Of a stretch of 25,637 bases of DNA, positions 22,488-25,637 are shown in pieces (positions within the stretch are counted from its first letter, which is position 1; each line of letters starts with the position of its first letter). The position numbers and the translations under genes are program-made. Origin of the DNA: CAYTLW01 sp964438735 (GTDB lineage Bacteria > Myxococcota_A > UBA9042); the NCBI GenBank assembly GCA_964438735.1, contig CAYTLW010000112.1:1-25637 (forward strand), read 5' to 3'. The notes under the pieces are model-generated. The model was given only the letters and a program-made list of their open reading frames with translations. It was not told where the DNA came from and ran no database searches.

Positions 22488-23729
22488 TCAATCGCCCATC
22501 AGGCAGCGATCCCGGCCTGCACGCTTGGCGGCGTACATGGCCGCATCGGCGCGCGCAAAGATGCCACGCTCGTTCGCATCATCCGGCCCCAGGGCGACGC
22601 CGATGCTCACCGTCAATTCGCCCACCGGCCGCCCGGCCACCGACGCGTCGCGCACAGCCAGGCGCACCTCTTCGGCGCGCGCCAGGGCCGCGCCCTCGTC
22701 CAGCTCGCCATCGAGCAGGATGACGAACTCCTCGCCACCATAACGGGCCAGCAGATCGCCCTCGCGCAGCCCGGCTCGCAACAGCCCGGCCACGGCGATC
22801 AACGCCCGATCGCCCAGTTCGTGACCGTGCACATCATTGACCTGCTTGAAGTGGTCGATGTCGACCACCAGCAGCGCCACCCGGCGCCCCGAACGGCGGG
22901 CCCGATCCAGCGACGTGCTCAGGCGACCCTCGTAGTGACGCCGATTGAAGACGCCGGTCAGCCCGTCCCGATGGGCCATGTCCTGCAGGCGACCGTGAAG
23001 CCGCGCCCTGTCGATGGCGATGGCCGCCAGGTTGCCCAGGGTAGTCAGGCCGCGCACCCGATCTTCGGTGACCGGCCGGCCGTTGTAGGCGTTATCCGCC
23101 ACGATGACGCCCAGCACCCGGCCATCGAGGACCAGCGGCACGCAGGCGACCTGTTGCAGGATCAGCGGCTTGTCCGACTCGTCACGCGGCCGCCAGTTGG
23201 CGCGCAATTCGTTGGACCATAGCGGCTGCGCCGTGTGGGCGACGCGGGCCACCAGGTCGGCCAGGGGCACATCGGCACCCTCCAGGGATGGCGCCTCGTC
23301 GCCCAGGGTCACGGTCAGACCCGCAAATCGACGCGCCAGGGCCCCGGCGCCAGCGTCATTCGCCGCGGCCTGCCAGCTGGCCAACAGGTCGTCCAGGGTC
23401 AAGCCGGCGTCCTCCATCTCCTCCCAGATCCGATGGGCTTCGGCGCGGCTGGCCGGACCCACCGCCTGCGACGCGCGCAGCTCGCCGCGAGCGCCATCAT
23501 CGAGCAGCAGGAGCGCGCGATTGAAGTCGAGGCCCGCGCCGTGGGTGATGCCCGACAGGATGATGTAGAGCACCTGGTCCAGACTTAATGCGCCCAACAT
23601 CGCCCGGGTCACGTTCAACTGGAAGGTGAGTTCCTCCACCAACCGGTCGCGCCGCTCCTGGGACGTGCCATCCATGGCTCGGCACTCTACCCCATTGGCG
23701 GCGCAAATACCGCCTCGTTGCGGGGGCAT
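22488..23729 (-). CDS. GAF-GGDEF diguanylate cyclase
   Basis: This cytoplasmic protein (413 aa) makes the second messenger c-di-GMP from two GTP. Residues about 25-240 form a GAF-like sensor domain (LDQVLYIILSGITHGAGLDFNRALLLL; later ACVPLVLDGRVLGVIVADN) with a charged insertion in the middle. The GGDEF domain (about 255-413) has DGLTGVFNRRHYE, DIDHFKQVND, the catalytic GGEEF at 331-335 and an intact RxxD inhibitory site (REGD, 322-325) five residues before it. It should therefore be active and feedback inhibited. ATG 23729 has GGGAG 6 bases upstream; ATG 23675 is an alternative that drops 18 residues. There is no transmembrane segment. It converges on the cytochrome operon; a regulatory link is only suggested by position. 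Confidence 0.93.
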   Translation of the reverse strand: MPPQRGGICAANGVECRAMDGTSQERRDRLVEELTFQLNVTRAMLGALSLDQVLYIILSGITHGAGLDFNRALLLLDDGARGELRASQAVGPASRAEAHRIWEEMEDAGLTLDDLLASWQAAANDAGAGALARRFAGLTVTLGDEAPSLEGADVPLADLVARVAHTAQPLWSNELRANWRPRDESDKPLILQQVACVPLVLDGRVLGVIVADNAYNGRPVTEDRVRGLTTLGNLAAIAIDRARLHGRLQDMAHRDGLTGVFNRRHYEGRLSTSLDRARRSGRRVALLVVDIDHFKQVNDVHGHELGDRALIAVAGLLRAGLREGDLLARYGGEEFVILLDGELDEGAALARAEEVRLAVRDASVAGRPVGELTVSIGVALGPDDANERGIFARADAAMYAAKRAGRDRCLMGD

Positions 23730-23797
23730 GGAGATCTCCCTTGCCCACAGGCGCGGGCTGCCGCACCATGCGCGCCCCCTGCCCTCGGGAGCCCCCC

Positions 23798-24883
23798 ATG
23801 AACACCACCCATCGCGCCCACTGGAAGCTCATCACCCTGACCGCGCTGACCGCCCTGGCCAGCGTCGCCTGCAGCTCGCCTGGCACAGGCGGCGGCGGAT
23901 GCCCCGCGGGATTCACCTGCACCCCAAACGCCGACGGAAGCGGCGACAGCGAGGGTGTCGGTGACGCGAATTCGGCCGCCGACGCATCCTCGGATGACGG
24001 CGCGACCGTCGCCGACGGATTCGCGGACGCCGGTTCCGTCAATTCGGACGTGGGCCAGGCCGACACCTGGACGCCGCCCCAGGACGCCGGCGCTCCCGAC
24101 ACCTGGACGCCGCCCCAGGACGCCGGCGCGCCCGACACCGGCAACGGTGCCCCCGACGCCGGCGAGCCCGATGTGGTGCCCGGCCAGCCGGTCGGCAACC
24201 TCTACGCCCACACCAAGGACACGCTCTACTTCCTGGACGTGCCGGCGGCCGCGTTCAAGAAGGTCGGCGTCTTCACCTTCAACAAGAACAAGGGCCTGGT
24301 CACCGACATCGCCCTGAACCAGTGGGGCAACCTCTTTGCAGTGACCTACGGCGATCTCTTCCAATGCAACCGCATGAACGCCAAGTGCGTCTGGCTGGCC
24401 AAGCTGCCACAGGAGTTCAACGGCCTGACCTTCATCCCCGAGGGGGTCATCGATCCGAACCAGGAAGCGCTGGTGGGCATCGCCGGCAAGGGCACCTGGT
24501 ATCACGTGCAATTCGGCGGCGGCAAAGTCACGCTGAAAGCCATCGGCGGCTACGGCGGATCGTGGTGGTCCAGCGGCGACGCGTTCTCCGTCGTCGGTGT
24601 CGGCACCTACGCCACGCTGAAGAAATGCAACGGCTGCGATAACTACCTCGCGGAGGTCGATCCGGCCTCTGGCAAGATCAAGAAACTGATCGGCAAGACC
24701 GGCAAAGCGAAGGGCTTGTTCGGCCTGGCCTGGTGGGCCGGTGTGTTCTATGCGGTCAGCAGCGATGGCAATGTCTACGTGCTCGACGTGAAGTCCGGCA
24801 ACGCCACCAAGGTGCAAGGGATCAGCATCCCCAAAGGCGTCAAGTGGTGGGGCGCCGGGGTGAGCACAAGGGCCGACGGTTGA
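23798..24883 (+). CDS. Lipoprotein with acidic Pro-rich tether and probable beta-propeller-like domain
   Basis: The 361-residue protein has a lipoprotein signal with lipobox ASVAC (Cys25), then CPAGFTC and a long Asp/Ala/Ser-rich tether (about 40-130). The tether contains a duplicated 12-residue unit starting DTWTPPQDAGAP, followed by a degenerate third copy. The remaining 230 residues show blade-like repeats such as NLYAHTKDTLYFLDV, DIALNQWGNLFAVT, YLAEVDPASGKI and GVFYAVSSDGNVYVLDV, reminiscent of PQQ/NHL/SMP-30-type propellers. A CNRMNAKC and a CNGC pair may form disulfides. Start ATG 23798 follows CGGGAG (23786-23791). The function is unknown. Its signal-tether-propeller plan resembles a miniature of the giant gene at 5832. 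Confidence 0.8.
   Translation: MNTTHRAHWKLITLTALTALASVACSSPGTGGGGCPAGFTCTPNADGSGDSEGVGDANSAADASSDDGATVADGFADAGSVNSDVGQADTWTPPQDAGAPDTWTPPQDAGAPDTGNGAPDAGEPDVVPGQPVGNLYAHTKDTLYFLDVPAAAFKKVGVFTFNKNKGLVTDIALNQWGNLFAVTYGDLFQCNRMNAKCVWLAKLPQEFNGLTFIPEGVIDPNQEALVGIAGKGTWYHVQFGGGKVTLKAIGGYGGSWWSSGDAFSVVGVGTYATLKKCNGCDNYLAEVDPASGKIKKLIGKTGKAKGLFGLAWWAGVFYAVSSDGNVYVLDVKSGNATKVQGISIPKGVKWWGAGVSTRADG
24062..24133 (+). repeat. 36-base tandem duplication in the lipoprotein tether
   Basis: Two adjacent 36-base copies encode DTWTPPQDAGAP twice and are nearly identical at DNA level, implying a recent slippage or unequal-exchange event. A third, diverged unit (DTGNGAPDAGEP) follows. Confidence 0.85.
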
Positions 24884-25069
24884 TTCACCGCGGTCAACGA
24901 CCACTTGAGACCCGGGCACACGCCAAGCGCGCGGATTTGTGAATTCCGGCGACCCACACTGGCGTCCGCCTCTCGAATGCAGTAATCAGAATGCACCGCG
25001 GACGGCGTCCGTGGGGCGGGCCGCGGCAGTCATTGCGGTCACTTGTAGTTCAAGAGAGTTGAGTCTGAG

Positions 25070-25530
<461 letters not shown>

Positions 25531-25534
<4 letters not shown>

Positions 25535-25573
25535 TCGGCACTCGCCGAATACCGGTAGTCGGCACCTGCCGAA
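25531..25573 (+). repeat. Two direct repeats each forming a small hairpin, downstream of the RRM gene
   Basis: The 19-base unit beginning GTAGTCGGCA occurs at 25531-25549 and 25555-25573. The copies differ only at two adjacent bases in the loop. Each contains CGGC/GCCG arms able to pair. The first copy overlaps the stop codon. They could form a double-hairpin 3' end or a protein-binding site; there is no T-tract. Nothing else is seen to the window end. Confidence 0.5.
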
Positions 25574-25637
25574 CGCACCAACTAGATAGATCGAGTCATC
25601 AAGGCGCAGCCTGGCTCATGCAGTAGCCGGACGTGCA

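Overview
The window is a high-GC bacterial chromosome segment. Its protein repertoire includes huge Cys-rich CTDC/MopE/NHL lipoproteins, many outer-membrane-style lipoproteins, multihaem cytochromes and an ATP-dependent acyl-CoA dehydratase set. This suggests a Myxococcota/deltaproteobacterial-type Gram-negative with anaerobic or facultative electron-transfer metabolism. The taxon is inferred; no rRNA or other marker gene is present. No tRNA, rRNA, CRISPR array, IS element or phage gene was found.

Left part (1-5.7 kb). A Tat-exported high-potential iron-sulfur lipoprotein (minus strand, cut at its last codon by the window edge) is divergent from a tight three-gene operon. That operon holds two 2-hydroxyacyl-CoA dehydratase/benzoyl-CoA-reductase-type subunits and their ATP-dependent activase. 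A lipoprotein of unknown function (minus) converges on the operon and is itself divergent from an aromatic-acid-exporter-like membrane protein.

Middle (5.8-14.7 kb). One enormous secreted-lipoprotein gene of about 8.9 kb is interrupted by a single in-frame TGA after codon 87. The 5' piece carries the lipoprotein signal. The 2869-codon remainder has Cys-rich CTDC-like repeats, a MopE-type DNDCDG motif, and four tandem modules of about 1.41 kb, each a six-blade NHL propeller followed by a Cys-rich domain.

Core of interest (14.8-22.5 kb). Four tightly packed + strand genes look like one electron-transfer operon: (1) an exported cytochrome c with 36 CXXCH motifs, built from ten three-haem repeats; (2) a small cytochrome lipoprotein with seven CXXCH and one CX3CH; (3) a predicted outer-membrane beta-barrel; (4) an inner-membrane fusion of a di-haem cytochrome b domain (two HX13H helices), an atypical ferredoxin domain and a thioredoxin-reductase-like NAD(P)H/FAD module. 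Together they could carry electrons from NAD(P)H across the inner membrane, periplasm and outer membrane. This is inference from domains and gene order; I do not recognise it as a named system.

Right part (22.5-25.6 kb). A GAF-GGDEF diguanylate cyclase (minus) converges on the operon. It is divergent from a lipoprotein with a short tandem peptide repeat. Last is a glycine-rich RRM RNA-binding protein, followed by two small hairpin-forming direct repeats.
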